Below, piece after piece: positions 38,291 through 48,769 of a stretch of DNA of 64,000 nt. The stretch lies in assembly GCF_027571405.1 (NCBI RefSeq), contig NZ_CP092968.1, positions 2,046,001-2,110,000 of the forward strand, in the 5' to 3' direction. The translations under genes and the position numbers were made by a program. A model generated the notes under the pieces. That model was given only the letters and a program-made list of their open reading frames with translations, ran no database searches and was not told the origin of the DNA. This stretch comes from Methylocystis parvus OBBP. GTDB lineage: Bacteria > Pseudomonadota > Alphaproteobacteria > Rhizobiales > Beijerinckiaceae. Position 1 is the stretch's first letter. Every line of letters starts with the position of its first letter.

Positions 38291-38989
38291 ATGCCGACCA
38301 TCGCTCTCGTCGACGACGATCGCAACATCCTGACCTCGGTCTCCATCGCGCTCGAGGGCGAGGGTTATCGCGTGCAGACTTATACGGACGGGGCCCAGGC
38401 GCTCGACGGGCTGCGGGCCAATCCGCCGGATCTCGCCATCTTCGACATCAAGATGCCGCGCATGGACGGGATGGAGCTTCTTCGCCGGCTGCGGCAGAAA
38501 TCGGACCTCCCGGTGATTTTTCTTACCTCCAAGGACGAGGAGATCGACGAACTCTTCGGCCTCAAAATGGGCGCCGACGATTTCATCCACAAACCCTTCT
38601 CGCAGCGTCTGCTCGTCGAGCGGGTGAAGGCGATCCTGCGCCGCGCCAATCCAAAGGAGGCGGCGGCCCAGAAGGAGACGGAGGCGAAGGTTCTCGAGCG
38701 CGGCGCGCTGGTCATGGACCCGGAGCGCCACACCTGCACCTGGCGCGGCGATCCGGTGGTGCTGACCGTCACCGAGTTCCTGATCCTGCAATCGCTGGCG
38801 CAGCGCCCCGGCGTGGTGAAGAGCCGCAACGCGCTGATGGACGCCGCCTATGACGATCAGGTCTATGTGGACGACCGCACGATCGACAGCCACATCAAGC
38901 GCCTGCGCAAGAAGTTCAAGGTCGTCGATTCCGATTTCGAGATGATCGAGACGCTTTACGGCGTCGGCTATCGCTTCAAGGAAATGTAA
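38291..38989 (+). CDS. chvI: response regulator ChvI
   Basis: A 232-residue OmpR/PhoB-type regulator. The receiver domain (1-120) has the acidic pocket in VDDDRN, the phosphorylated aspartate in [10 protein letters not shown] and the lysine in [10 protein letters not shown]. The winged-helix DNA-binding domain ends [16 protein letters not shown]...[10 protein letters not shown]. The segment [20 protein letters not shown] matches the ChvI subfamily, which controls acid, envelope and host-related genes in rhizobia. The ATG at 38291 has AAAGG upstream and gives the conserved N-terminus [12 protein letters not shown]. It is followed by its kinase gene 17 bases later. Confidence 0.95.
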   Translation: MPTIALVDDDRNILTSVSIALEGEGYRVQTYTDGAQALDGLRANPPDLAIFDIKMPRMDGMELLRRLRQKSDLPVIFLTSKDEEIDELFGLKMGADDFIHKPFSQRLLVERVKAILRRANPKEAAAQKETEAKVLERGALVMDPERHTCTWRGDPVVLTVTEFLILQSLAQRPGVVKSRNALMDAAYDDQVYVDDRTIDSHIKRLRKKFKVVDSDFEMIETLYGVGYRFKEM

Positions 38990-39006
38990 CGGCGGGCGAA
39001 CGCTTC

Positions 39007-40917
39007 ATGAGCGCGGCGGAGTCCGGCGACGTCATCTCGAAGGAAGCCGACGCGCCCGCCCCCGCGCGAGCGCCGTCGCTCGAGACCGCTCCCCCTCGAC
39101 AGGGCGAGTCCGGCGGAAAGCCGCCGGCGCGCCGCGCGCGGAGCTTCAACATCCGCCTGCGCCGCCTGTCGCGCGCCTTTCAGTCGCATCTCTCCTCCTC
39201 GCTGACGCGACGGATCGTCGTCCTCAATCTCGGCGGCCTCGTCGCGCTGCTCGGCGGGTTTCTTTATCTCAATCAGTTTCGCGAAGGCCTGATCGACGCG
39301 CGCGTCCAAAGCCTGCAGACGCAAGGCGAGATCATCGCCGCCGCCATCGCGGCTTCCGCGACCGTCGATACGGATGCGATCACGATCGACCCGGAAAAGC
39401 TGCTGCGGCTCGCCCCCGGCGAGAGCGCCGCGCCGGGCGACGGTCAGCCCGCGATCGAATTCTCGCTGAACCCGGAGCGCGTCGGCCCCCTGCTCAAGCG
39501 CCTCGTTTCGCCGACGCGTCTGCGCGCGCGCATTTACGACCGGGACGGCTATCTGCTGCTCGACTCGCGCTCGGTCTCCGGACGCTCGAATATTCTGCGC
39601 TTCGATCTGCCGTCGCCGGGACGGGCGACGACGCTCGACGCCTCGTCCTTCCTGCAGAAGACGCTCGACTTCCTGCGCCGCGTGACGCGCCGCCCGGAGC
39701 TGCCGCTCTACGAAGACATCGGCATGGGCAACGGCAAGAACTATCCGGAGGTCGCGAGCGCCCTCGAAGGTCGCGCCCATTCCGTCGTGCGCGCCAATGA
39801 AAAAGGCGAGACCATCGTCGCCGTGGCCGTGCCCGTCCAGCGCTTCCGCTCTGTGCGCGGCGCCCTGCTGCTGTCGACGATGGGCGGCGACATCGACGCG
39901 ATCATCGCGCAGGAGCGCTGGGGCATCATCCGCATCTTCCTCGTCTCGGCGGGGGTGATGCTGCTGCTCTCGCTCTTCTTCACCAACACCATCACCGAGC
40001 CGATGCGGCGTCTCGCCGAGGCCGCCGAGCGCGTGCGCCGGGGCGCCAAGTCGCGCCAGGAGATTCCGGATTTTTCCGATCGGCCCGACGAGATCGGCCA
40101 TCTCTCGGCCGCCCTGCGCGACATGACGACCGCGCTCTACAACCGCATCGAGGCCATCGAACATTTCGCCGCCGACGTCGCGCACGAGCTCAAAAATCCC
40201 CTGACCTCGCTGCGCAGCGCCGTCGAGACGCTGCCCATCGCCAAGACCGACGCCTCCCGCGACCGGCTGCTCGCGATCATCAAGCACGATGTTGGACGGC
40301 TCGACCGGCTGATCAGCGACATTTCCGACGCATCGCGCCTCGACGCCGAACTTGCGCGCGCCGATATGGGCGACGTCGATCTCTCGAAAGCGCTGATCAC
40401 CGTTGTGGACATTGCGCGCAATGTCGAGCGCGGCGACGGCGTGAGCATCGAGCTGACCATCCGCCACGCCTCGGGCGAACCGATGCGCAAACGCTGGTGC
40501 GTCCGGGGCCATGATTCCCGCCTCGGCCAGGTCTTCAACAATCTCATCGACAACGCCCGCTCCTTCTCCCGGCCCGGGGGCGCCGTGCGGGTTCTGCTCT
40601 GGCCGGAACGCGCCAAGGGGCCGGGCGGCGCGCCGCTCGACGGCTATGAAATCATCGTCGACGATGACGGGCCGGGCATTCCCGACGGCGCCTTCGAACG
40701 CGTCTTTGAGCGCTTCTACACCGACCGTCCCGAACAGGGCTTCGGACAGAATTCGGGGCTCGGCCTCGCCATCTCCCGACAGATCATCGAGGCGCATGGC
40801 GGCCGCATCCGCGCTTTGAACCGCACGCGGACGCATCCCGACGGCACGGATGAGCCGGACCCGGGCGATCCCGTTCTCGGCGCGCGTTTCGTCGTCTGGC
40901 TGCCGGCGGCGCGATGA
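39007..40917 (+). CDS. chvG: sensor histidine kinase ChvG
   Basis: A 636-residue membrane kinase. Membrane segments lie at about 70-90 and 307-326, bounding a periplasmic sensor region (stimulatory region of the ChvG type). A HAMP linker follows, then HisKA with the phospho-accepting H393 in ADVAHELKNPLTSLRSAVE, and the ATPase domain with NNLIDNARSF, DDDGPGIPDG and GLGLAISRQIIEAHGG. It pairs with ChvI. Its stop overlaps hprK (ATGA). A 55-residue Pro/Ala-rich cytoplasmic N-terminus precedes the first membrane segment. Confidence 0.94.
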   Translation: MSAAESGDVISKEADAPAPARAPSLETAPPRQGESGGKPPARRARSFNIRLRRLSRAFQSHLSSSLTRRIVVLNLGGLVALLGGFLYLNQFREGLIDARVQSLQTQGEIIAAAIAASATVDTDAITIDPEKLLRLAPGESAAPGDGQPAIEFSLNPERVGPLLKRLVSPTRLRARIYDRDGYLLLDSRSVSGRSNILRFDLPSPGRATTLDASSFLQKTLDFLRRVTRRPELPLYEDIGMGNGKNYPEVASALEGRAHSVVRANEKGETIVAVAVPVQRFRSVRGALLLSTMGGDIDAIIAQERWGIIRIFLVSAGVMLLLSLFFTNTITEPMRRLAEAAERVRRGAKSRQEIPDFSDRPDEIGHLSAALRDMTTALYNRIEAIEHFAADVAHELKNPLTSLRSAVETLPIAKTDASRDRLLAIIKHDVGRLDRLISDISDASRLDAELARADMGDVDLSKALITVVDIARNVERGDGVSIELTIRHASGEPMRKRWCVRGHDSRLGQVFNNLIDNARSFSRPGGAVRVLLWPERAKGPGGAPLDGYEIIVDDDGPGIPDGAFERVFERFYTDRPEQGFGQNSGLGLAISRQIIEAHGGRIRALNRTRTHPDGTDEPDPGDPVLGARFVVWLPAAR

Positions 40918-41375
40918 GCGCGAAGGCGCCGAGCCATCTCCATGCGAACGCCCTGCTGCTCGGCGAAAAGGGCCTCCTGCTGCGCGGCCCCTCGGGCAGC
41001 GGAAAAAGCGCGCTGACCCTCGATCTGATTTCGCATTACCAGGCGCGCGGCGACTTTGCGCGGCTGGTCGGCGACGACCGCGTCGCCGTCGACGCGCAAA
41101 ACGGGCGGCTCGTCGCGCGGCCGCATCCGGCGATCGCGGGCATGATCGAAGTGCGAGGCCTCGGCCTCATGCGCGTCCCGTTCGAAAGGGCCTGCGTTCT
41201 GAGCGCCATAGTCGATCTTTGCGGCGCCGGAGAAAAGCCGCCGCGCTATCCCGGCGAGGATGAAAAAACCGCTCTGGTGCAGAAAATTAAACTGCCACGC
41301 CTTGTTACGGAAGGTTGCGGCAGCGCCTCTGTTGGCCGAATCGGCTTTTTTCTACAAAGAATTACGACAAATTGA
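40914..41375 (+). CDS. hprK: short-form HPr kinase/phosphorylase
   Basis: A 153-residue protein with the HprK ATPase core: Walker A GPSGSGKS at 25-32 and GDDRVAVDAQNGRLV. The N-terminal domain of Gram-positive HprK is missing, as usual in alphaproteobacteria. It should phosphorylate HPr on its regulatory serine. It overlaps chvG and precedes EIIA and HPr genes. Confidence 0.9.
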   Translation: MSAKAPSHLHANALLLGEKGLLLRGPSGSGKSALTLDLISHYQARGDFARLVGDDRVAVDAQNGRLVARPHPAIAGMIEVRGLGLMRVPFERACVLSAIVDLCGAGEKPPRYPGEDEKTALVQKIKLPRLVTEGCGSASVGRIGFFLQRITTN

Positions 41376-41576
41376 CGCCCCTATCGCGCTTTTTGCTTGC
41401 CAATTTCGCCGCGACGCACAAAATGGCGCGCCTAGCGGGCCCCGCGACAAAATGGGATGGGCGCGGCGGCTGTGCTTGTATATGCTGTCGCGGGGGCGAA
41501 GAGCCATGGCGGTTTGCGGATCAACTGTCGCCTGGCATCGCGCAACGCGAGACGTCTTCATGAGTGGTAGGGTCGA

Positions 41577-41981
41577 ATGATCGGAATGGTCTTGGTGACC
41601 CACGGCCACCTCGCCACGGAGTTCCGCGCCGCGCTCGAACACGTGGTGGGCCCGCAGAAGCAACTCGTCTCGATTTCCATCGGCCCCGAAGACGATATGG
41701 AGCGCCGCCGCGCCGACATTCTCGAAGCCATTCACAAGGCGGATAGCGGCGAGGGGGTCGTCCTGCTTACCGACATGTTCGGCGGCACCCCGTCCAATCT
41801 CGCCATTTCCGTCATGAATGGCGGCAATGTCGAAGTTCTCGCCGGCGTCAATCTTCCAATGCTCATCAAGCTCGCTTCGGTGCGCGACACCGCCACGCTG
41901 GAGCAGGCCGTGCTTCAAGCGCAGGACGCCGGACGAAAATATGTTTATATCGCGAGCAGAGTGCTCCTGAACCCGAAATAA
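41577..41981 (+). CDS. PTS EIIA component, mannose type
   Basis: A 134-residue EIIA-Man-like protein. The phosphorylated histidine is H9 in VLVTHGHLA, and VVLLTDMFGGTPSNLA is the family core. No sugar permease (EIIB/EIIC) gene accompanies it, so it belongs to a regulatory phosphotransferase chain. A 200-base gap follows hprK. Confidence 0.93.
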   Translation: MIGMVLVTHGHLATEFRAALEHVVGPQKQLVSISIGPEDDMERRRADILEAIHKADSGEGVVLLTDMFGGTPSNLAISVMNGGNVEVLAGVNLPMLIKLASVRDTATLEQAVLQAQDAGRKYVYIASRVLLNPK

Positions 41982-42001
41982 CCTCGTCGAAGCGATCTTC
42001 A

Positions 42002-42304
42002 ATGTCGAACGCGCAAGAACAAGCGGCCGAAAACGCCGCCGCCCGCGATTTTCCGATCATCAATAAAAAAGGCCTGCATGCGCGGGCGACGGCGAAATTC
42101 GTCCAGTGCTGCGAGAAATTCGACGCGGAGATCACGGTCTCCAAGGACGGCGAGACCGTCGGCGGCAGCTCGATCATGGGCATATTGACCCTCGGCGCCG
42201 GACAGGGCTCGACCATCACCGTCGGCGCGAGCGGACCCCAGGCGGCCGAGGCGCTGGACGCGCTGGAAGCTTTGGTCGCTAGCCGCTTCGGCGAGGACGA
42301 ATAA
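42002..42304 (+). CDS. phosphocarrier protein HPr
   Basis: A 100-residue HPr with the active-site histidine H26 in KKGLHARATAKF and the regulatory serine near S57 in GGSSIMGILTLGA, the target of HprK. A 15-residue N-terminal extension is present. It follows the EIIA gene by 20 bases and completes the hprK-EIIA-HPr set. Confidence 0.95.
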   Translation: MSNAQEQAAENAAARDFPIINKKGLHARATAKFVQCCEKFDAEITVSKDGETVGGSSIMGILTLGAGQGSTITVGASGPQAAEALDALEALVASRFGEDE

Positions 42305-42309
42305 AAAAC

Positions 42310-44274
42310 TCACGCGCCCATCGCGGCGGACCTCGTCTGCTCCGGGCGCCAGTTCGCGACGAAGGCTTCGAGCTTTTCGAGCGGCATGGGCGGCGCGATA
42401 AAATAGCCTTGCGCTTCGACGACGCCGTGGTCGCGCAGCCATTCGAACTGCTCCCTGGTCTCGACGCCCTCGGCGAGAACGGCGAAGCGGAATCCCGCCG
42501 CCATACGCGCCGCGTCCGCGACGATCGCCGCGCATTCCCGCCGGTTCAGGACGTCGCGCGACAGCGGGCCGTCGATCTTCACCCGCTTCAAGGGCAGGCG
42601 GCCGAACTGCGCGAGAGACGCGTAGCCGGACCCGAAATCGTCGAGCGCGACGGAGACGCCCATGCGCGACAATTTCCTCACCTGATCTTCCATTTCGCGG
42701 TCGCCGGCGAGCAGGGCGCGTTCGCCGATCTCGATCTCCAGCCGGCTCGGCGCGAGTTCCGCCCGCGCGGCCGCCTCGAGCAGGCGCCGTGCGAAATCGG
42801 GCCGGCGGAGCTGCGTCGCCGAGACATTGACGCAGACCCGGAACCGGTCGGGGAAACGCGCCGCCGCCGCCGCCGCGTTTTCGGCGACCCAGAGTCCGAT
42901 CTCGTGGATGAGCCCCGTTTCCTCGGCGAGCGAAAGGAAGGCGGAAGGCGGGATCTGTCCGCGCGTTGGATGGCTCCAGCGCAACAGCGCCTCGAAACCG
43001 TCGAGTTCGTTCGTCACGAGATTCAAGATGGGCTGATAGACGAGCGCGAACTGGCGGTTGGCCAGAGCCAGCCGCAAATGCGGCTCCGCGAGCGGCGCAT
43101 CCGCAATGTCGTGTTCGCCGGCCGGCTCGAAAATACGCCAGCCGCCGCTCTGCTTGGCCTGATACAGAGCGACGTCCGCGCTCTTGAAGATCGCGCCGAA
43201 ATCCGCTCCGTCCTTCGGCGCCAGCGCCCCGCCGACGCTCGCGGCGCCCTGAACCGCGCGGCCCTCCAGCTGGAAGGGCGCGTCGAAGCAGCCGACGATG
43301 CGATTGGCGACGGCGCGGGCGGCTTCGCGCGTCTGCACCTCCGTGGCGATGATCGCGAATTCGTCGCCGCCAAGCCGGGCCACGAGATCCGACGCCCGCA
43401 AGGCGGTGCGCATGCGCCGCGCCGCCTGGGCCAGCAATTGATCGCCGGCCGGATGTCCGTGGCGATCGTTGATCGTCTTGAAATTATCGATGTCGACGCA
43501 AAGCAGCATGAAGCCGCCGCCATAGCGGTGAAGGCGCGCGAGTTCGCGCTCCATGGCGTCCGTGAAGGCGAGGCGATTGGGCAATTTGGTGAGCGCGTCG
43601 GTGCGCGCTTCGCGCTCGGCTCCCATTTGCGACAGGACGCGCCCGCGAAAACTGAGCGCCTCGGCGTAAGCGCCGCGCAGCAGAACGGCGGTGTAGATGC
43701 AGAGCACGAAGGCGATGCGGGCGAGATCTGGATCGGCGCCCCGGATCAGCGTCACGGCCGCGGCGAGCGCGATCGGACCCGCAAACACCGTCGCGGCGAG
43801 CGGCGCCCGCGCCAGCGCGAAGGCGCCGCCGAACAGCATGCCCGCCGTCAATGAAATGACCATAAGACGCGCGCCGGGGCTCGCCTCCAGGAAGAAGAGC
43901 ATCGGCACCGCGGCCCAGAGCGCGCCGAGCGCGGCGGCGTTGATCGCCGCGCGAATGTGAATGGTCGAAGGCCGCGAGCGCTTTTTCCCGGCTCGCGGGC
44001 CGCGCCGCCGCGCCCGCAGGAAGATGTAGCCGGAGACCAGAAGCAGCGCATTGGTCCACAAGGCTGCGCGCGCTTCCAGCGGCGTGCCAATGAAGGTTAC
44101 GAAAAGGGCGAGCGCATTGCCGATATTGGCGAGCATCATTCCCGGCGTATTGCGACGCACGGCGGCGAATTGCTCGTCCTGCAGCCGCGCGGCGAAAGCG
44201 GGATCGGCCGGCGTCAGGAAAATTCTGCGAAGGCGCAGCGCGGACAAGGCGCGAAAGCGAATTGCGTCAAACAT
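42310..44274 (-). CDS. GGDEF-EAL cyclic-di-GMP protein
   Basis: A 654-residue membrane protein with five or six N-terminal membrane segments (about 50-200), a GGDEF domain with intact active site (RLGGDEFAI, 300-308) and an EAL domain with FEALLRWSHP (427-436). Both catalytic signatures are preserved, so it could make or break cyclic di-GMP. It converges on the HPr gene with 5 bases between stops and is divergent from ndvA. Confidence 0.92.
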   Translation of the reverse strand: MFDAIRFRALSALRLRRIFLTPADPAFAARLQDEQFAAVRRNTPGMMLANIGNALALFVTFIGTPLEARAALWTNALLLVSGYIFLRARRRGPRAGKKRSRPSTIHIRAAINAAALGALWAAVPMLFFLEASPGARLMVISLTAGMLFGGAFALARAPLAATVFAGPIALAAAVTLIRGADPDLARIAFVLCIYTAVLLRGAYAEALSFRGRVLSQMGAEREARTDALTKLPNRLAFTDAMERELARLHRYGGGFMLLCVDIDNFKTINDRHGHPAGDQLLAQAARRMRTALRASDLVARLGGDEFAIIATEVQTREAARAVANRIVGCFDAPFQLEGRAVQGAASVGGALAPKDGADFGAIFKSADVALYQAKQSGGWRIFEPAGEHDIADAPLAEPHLRLALANRQFALVYQPILNLVTNELDGFEALLRWSHPTRGQIPPSAFLSLAEETGLIHEIGLWVAENAAAAAARFPDRFRVCVNVSATQLRRPDFARRLLEAAARAELAPSRLEIEIGERALLAGDREMEDQVRKLSRMGVSVALDDFGSGYASLAQFGRLPLKRVKIDGPLSRDVLNRRECAAIVADAARMAAGFRFAVLAEGVETREQFEWLRDHGVVEAQGYFIAPPMPLEKLEAFVANWRPEQTRSAAMGA

Positions 44275-44414
44275 TTCTGTGGCCTCTATGCGCCGGCCTT
44301 CGCGCCGGGGTTATCTTCCGCGCCTTGCGCGCCCCTGATCCGCCAAGCCAGGGCCTTGCATGGCGCGCCGCGCGCCTGTAAGCGCGTACGAAAGCGGCCG
44401 GAGTGGGCGAGACG

Positions 44415-46232
44415 ATGAAAGTCCTCAAGATCTATTCTCGCGTCCTTGGCCAGTTGCGCCCGCAGGCGCGGCTCGCGACGATTCTCGTCGCCGCAAATCT
44501 GTCGCTCGCCATCGCCCAATTCGCCGAACCTCTTCTCTTCGGCCGCATCATCGACCGGATGACCCAGGCCCAGGCGCCCGGCCATACGCTGACCTGGGGC
44601 GACCTGCTGCCGCTGCTCATGGCGTGGGCGGGCTTCGGGCTCTTCTCGATCGGCGGCGCCATCCTCGTCGGATTGAACGCCGACCGGCTCGCGCATCGCC
44701 GCCGGCTCGCCGTGGTGTCCGATTATTTCGAGCATGTCCTTAATCTTCCACTCACATTCCACACCAATGTGCATTCCGGACGGCTGCTGAAGACGATGCT
44801 CGACGGCTCTTCGGCCATGTTCGGCCTGTGGCTGTCCTTCTTTCGCGAAAATTGCGCCTCCTTCGTCGCGCTGTTCATCCTTCTGCCGTCGACGCTGTTC
44901 ATCAATTGGCGGCTCGGCGGCCTCCTGATGCTGCTCGTTTTCGTCTTCTATCTGACGACGAGCTATGTCCTGCGGCGCACGGAGGCCTTGCAGGGGCAAG
45001 TCGAGCGGCACAATTCCTCGCTCGCCGAACACGCTTCCGACGCCCTTGGAAATATCCCGGTCGTGCAAAGCTTTACTCGCGTCGAAAGCGAGTCGCGCGC
45101 GCTGCGCCGGATCATCGAGGACGTGCTCGCCGCGCAAATGCCGGTGCTCTCATGGTGGGCGCTCGTCGCCGTCGCGAGCCGCGCGTCGGCGACGCTGACG
45201 ATCCTCTCGATCTTCGTGCTCGGCACATGGCTGCATCTTCATGGGCAGGCGTCGATTGGCGAGATCGTCACCTTCACCAATTTCGCAACCATGTTGATCG
45301 GTCGGCTCGAACAAGTCGTCGGCTTCGTCAACATCCTCTTCGCGCAATCGGCAAAAATCGAGGAATTCTTCGAGGTTCTCGACACGCAGCCGACCGTCGC
45401 CGACCGGCCGGGCGCCCGCGACGCCGGCCGGCTCGCGGGCGCCGTCGCCTTCGAGAACGTCACTTTCTCCTACGACCCGCGCCGCAAGGCGGTGAAGAAT
45501 GTCAGCTTCCTCGCCAAGCCGGGCCAGACCGTCGCGCTCGTCGGCGCGACGGGCTCCGGCAAGTCGACGACGCTCGGACTCCTCCACCGCGTCTTCGATC
45601 CGGACGAAGGCGCGGTGAAGATCGACGGCGTCGATATTCGTGAATTCACCCTGCTCTCGCTGCGCCGGAACATCGGCGTCGTGTTTCAGGAGCCGATGCT
45701 CTTCGCGCGCACGATCGAGGAGAACTTACGCATCGGCAATCCCGACGCGACGGATGAGGAGATCGCCCGCGCGCTGGAGCTGGCGCAGGCCTCGGAATTC
45801 GTCTCGCGCCAGAGCGACGGCCGCGCCACGCGCATCGGCGAGCGCGGCCGCTCGCTCTCGGGCGGCGAACGCCAGCGCCTCTCCATCGCCCGCGCGCTGC
45901 TCAAAAACCCGCCCATCCTCGTCTTCGACGAGGCGACCTCGGCCCTCGACGCCACGACCGAGAAGCAGATCCAGAAGGCGCTGGAGGCGGCGACCAAGGG
46001 GCGCACCACCTTCGTCATCGCCCACCGCCTCGCCACCGTGCGCAACGCCGACTGCATCCTCGTCTTCGATCAGGGCGAGATCGTCGAAAGCGGCTCCTTC
46101 GAGACGCTCGTGGAAAAAGGCGGCCGCTTCGCGACTCTGGCGGCCGCGCAGTTCATGGCCGAGCCCCCGCAGCCGACGGCGGGGCTGGAGGGGCTGCACG
46201 AAGCGACGGCGCCGCAGGTGCGGGCGGGGTAG
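44415..46232 (+). CDS. NdvA-like glucan ABC exporter (fused permease-ATPase)
   Basis: A half-size ABC exporter of about 605 residues. Six membrane helices occupy the first 320 residues; the ATPase has Walker [10 protein letters not shown], signature LSGGERQR and Walker [13 protein letters not shown]. The sequence start [14 protein letters not shown] and overall pattern resemble NdvA/ChvA, which exports cyclic beta-1,2-glucan in rhizobia. No ndvB synthase is in the window, so the substrate is not proven. The ATG at 44415 is preferred to a GTG four codons upstream. Confidence 0.85.
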   Translation: MKVLKIYSRVLGQLRPQARLATILVAANLSLAIAQFAEPLLFGRIIDRMTQAQAPGHTLTWGDLLPLLMAWAGFGLFSIGGAILVGLNADRLAHRRRLAVVSDYFEHVLNLPLTFHTNVHSGRLLKTMLDGSSAMFGLWLSFFRENCASFVALFILLPSTLFINWRLGGLLMLLVFVFYLTTSYVLRRTEALQGQVERHNSSLAEHASDALGNIPVVQSFTRVESESRALRRIIEDVLAAQMPVLSWWALVAVASRASATLTILSIFVLGTWLHLHGQASIGEIVTFTNFATMLIGRLEQVVGFVNILFAQSAKIEEFFEVLDTQPTVADRPGARDAGRLAGAVAFENVTFSYDPRRKAVKNVSFLAKPGQTVALVGATGSGKSTTLGLLHRVFDPDEGAVKIDGVDIREFTLLSLRRNIGVVFQEPMLFARTIEENLRIGNPDATDEEIARALELAQASEFVSRQSDGRATRIGERGRSLSGGERQRLSIARALLKNPPILVFDEATSALDATTEKQIQKALEAATKGRTTFVIAHRLATVRNADCILVFDQGEIVESGSFETLVEKGGRFATLAAAQFMAEPPQPTAGLEGLHEATAPQVRAG

Positions 46233-46350
46233 GCGCGCGGCAATCCGGCTTCGCATACTCCATGTTATGGTCGAAATAGTTACTGAAGGACTGCTATTGA
46301 CCCAATCCAGACTTCCATCGGGGCGAATAAATGTACCTCAGGCGTGTTAG

Positions 46351-47568
46351 ATGATAGGCATGACGATTCCCGAACACGATGAAGCGAGCAAGGCAAAAGC
46401 TGATCCCGTGTCTTCGAGACCGGGTGTAATGGTTCGCAACCCCGGCAAGCCCATCATCCTGAGCAACGTGGAGTTTAATGGGGTATCCGCCGAGGCGGCA
46501 ATGCGCGGAACTTCCGTCAAGGTGTGGACACGCGCCACAATGTGCTCAGAGCAAGCTGTGTTTCATCGAGTGGCCCCGAATCTCATCTCGGTAATAAGGC
46601 ACTGCGCCCAGCAGGCTGGAGAATATCCAGCCCTTCTCCACGCCAGCACAATTCTTCTGGTAATAAAGCCGGACAATACGGCGGCGCTATGGATCGACGC
46701 AGCAGCGGTCATGAATGAGACTCGTCTGAAACGAAACGCATCCTCTGGGACTGTACTCTTTGAGAGTGATATCGCTGACGTCACTGGTATGTGGTTTCCG
46801 CTGGTAGACGTCGCGACGGAGGACCGAATAATCGTCCTTTTCCGTGAAGGGTTTCGGTTCGGTCTGTTTTTCGACTTCAACCCTGGAGGCCACCTCAACA
46901 TTGAGGATGCAAAACGCGATCTTGGCACTTTATGTCGACAGATGCGCTACGCCGACCTCTATTCAGTTCTAGCAAATGAGGCGACCTTTAAGCGCGTCGT
47001 TGCCGCAGGTTGGTTTCCTTTCATCGAGATCATGACTGGGGACTTCGGAACTCTGAGCAATGCCTGCGAAGCCGGTTTTCCGTTGCTTGAGGCAGAGGCC
47101 GAGCTTGCAAAAAAGTTCACTTGCGAATGTCTGGATCGGATGTTCGACCGTTGGATGTCCAGGCCTCATTTCAAGGAAAAGGAAGCCATCCTTCGCTCTG
47201 GCGTGAAGGCCTATAAAGAAGGCGACTGGGTAGCCTGTCTGAAAGTGGTGCTGACCGAGATTGAGGGTATCATCGCTGAGGCCTATTTCGCTTCGACCGG
47301 ACAGCATACTCGTAGAATCAGTAAGCTTTTGGAATTCACTTTGGACACTGCCACTAAGATGGCAGGAGGAAAGGACACGCTGTTCTTCCCCGTGGAGTTT
47401 GCTCACTATCTAAGACACTACACCTATGCGGATTTTGACGTCGAATCGAATCAACCGAGTGTAGCCAGAAACGCAGTTGGGCACGGGCGCGCAAAACCGG
47501 AACACTATACGCAGTCACGGGCACTGCAGGCCTTGCTCACGCTTGATCAGTTCGCGTTCTATTCCTGA
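46351..47568 (+). CDS. AT-richer orphan protein with C-terminal RxxxxH motif
   Basis: A 405-residue protein of no family I can name. The N-terminal 120 residues may be beta-rich; the rest is mostly helical. The C-terminus has ARNAVGHGRAKPEHY, in which R373-x4-H378 matches the RxxxxH pattern of HEPN-domain RNases, followed by SRALQALLTLDQFAFY, similar to the end of many HEPN-like accessory proteins. Base composition is visibly lower in GC than both neighbours, which suggests transfer. No ribosome binding site is obvious at the ATG (46351); 46360 is an alternative start. The function is unknown; an RNA-targeting defence role is a guess. Confidence 0.6.
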   Translation: MIGMTIPEHDEASKAKADPVSSRPGVMVRNPGKPIILSNVEFNGVSAEAAMRGTSVKVWTRATMCSEQAVFHRVAPNLISVIRHCAQQAGEYPALLHASTILLVIKPDNTAALWIDAAAVMNETRLKRNASSGTVLFESDIADVTGMWFPLVDVATEDRIIVLFREGFRFGLFFDFNPGGHLNIEDAKRDLGTLCRQMRYADLYSVLANEATFKRVVAAGWFPFIEIMTGDFGTLSNACEAGFPLLEAEAELAKKFTCECLDRMFDRWMSRPHFKEKEAILRSGVKAYKEGDWVACLKVVLTEIEGIIAEAYFASTGQHTRRISKLLEFTLDTATKMAGGKDTLFFPVEFAHYLRHYTYADFDVESNQPSVARNAVGHGRAKPEHYTQSRALQALLTLDQFAFYS

Positions 47569-47710
47569 GCGCTTTGCTACTGCCAAGCAAAGGCATCCGC
47601 TTGCTGAATAGTCGTCAACGTCCGCTCATGGCGCATTGCGGACTTTGAGATTAGCAGCCAGAGCTTGTACTGAGTTCTGAGAATGGCTCACAAAAAACCC
47701 CCGGGGCATT

Positions 47711-47740
47711 AAAAAAACCGCGCCCCTCTCGGAGCGCGGT
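47711..47740 (-). terminator. intrinsic terminator of rpsF-rpsR
   Basis: On the minus strand ACCGCGCTCC-GAGA-GGGGCGCGGT forms a 10-bp stem (one T-G pair) followed by a run of seven T, 27 bases after the rpsR stop. Confidence 0.9.
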
Positions 47741-47766
47741 CCTTAAATCCTTCGAATGCGACCCGC

Positions 47767-48003
47767 TTACCGGATCACATAAGGCAGCAACCCCAGAAAG
47801 CGCGCGCGCTTGATGGCCTGGGCCAGTTCGCGCTGCTTCTTGGCCGAAACGGCCGTGATGCGGGACGGGACGATCTTGCCCCGCTCCGAAATGTAGCGGG
47901 AGAGCAGGCGCGTGTCCTTATAGTCGATCTTCGGGGCGTTGGCGCCGGAGAAGGGGCAGGACTTGCGGCGGCGGAAGAAGGGGCGGCGGGGGGCGGTGCT
48001 CAT
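47767..48003 (-). CDS. rpsR: 30S ribosomal protein S18
   Basis: A 78-residue S18 ([20 protein letters not shown] near the start; [12 protein letters not shown] at the end). ATGA overlap with rpsF. Confidence 0.98.
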   Translation of the reverse strand: MSTAPRRPFFRRRKSCPFSGANAPKIDYKDTRLLSRYISERGKIVPSRITAVSAKKQRELAQAIKRARFLGLLPYVIR

Positions 48004-48446
48004 TCGGCTTCTCCTTCAGCGCGGCCTTCTTCACGACGCGGGCGGCGGTCGCCACGGTCGCCGCGGTCTCCACGATCGCCGCGCGGGCCGCCGGGGCCAC
48101 GGCGCTCGCCGCGGTCGTCGTCGTCGCGCTTGCGGAGCTGCGCGGACGGACCTTCCTCCAGCTCCTCGACGCGCAGCGTCAGGATGCGGAGAATGTCCTC
48201 ATTGATGCTCTGCTGGCGCTCCAGCTCGGCGATGGCGGCCGGCGGGGCGTCGATATTGATGAGCGTGAAATGCGCCTTGCGGTTCTTCTTGATGCGGTAG
48301 GCCAGGGACTTGACGCCCCAATATTCGACCTTGCCGACCGTGCCGCCGAGCGACGTGATGACATTCTTGAACTGCCCGGTCAGAGTCTCCACCTGCTGCG
48401 GAGAAACGTCCTGACGGGCGAGATAGATATGCTCGTAAAGAGCCAT
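48000..48446 (-). CDS. rpsF: 30S ribosomal protein S6
   Basis: A 148-residue S6 ([20 protein letters not shown] at the start). The C-terminal 40 residues are a low-complexity tail with [18 protein letters not shown], as in many alphaproteobacteria. The start at 48446 is the conserved one. The usual rplI does not follow rpsR here. Confidence 0.97.
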   Translation of the reverse strand: MALYEHIYLARQDVSPQQVETLTGQFKNVITSLGGTVGKVEYWGVKSLAYRIKKNRKAHFTLINIDAPPAAIAELERQQSINEDILRILTLRVEELEEGPSAQLRKRDDDDRGERRGPGGPRGDRGDRGDRGDRRPRREEGRAEGEAE

Positions 48447-48769
48447 TGATCTTCGCCTTTCCGTTGTCGCGAGCCGTTCCGGCGCCAAGCCCTTCGAGCG
48501 CTTCTGGGACGATAAGTCCGTGGGAAAGGCTCGAGAAGGAAAGTTCGAAGGCGGAGACACGGGAAGGCGGGGGGTCGCCCCTCGCAAGCCCCCGGATGAG
48601 GACGCGCGCTTCCGTTCAGCCCCCGGCCGGGAACCTCGCGAAGCGCGCTTTATACTTGGGTTTGGCCAAGATGCAAGCGCGCAACTCTGTCGATCTGCGA
48701 CGACGCGCGCATTGACGCCTCACCGCTACGGTTGCAACGATCCATTCTCGCAATCTGGGAGCCGAAGCG

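Noticed and set aside
46297..46326. TTGACC promoter box upstream of the orphan gene
   Set aside because: No -10-like hexamer at 16-18 bases; the nearest AATAAA is 22 bases away.
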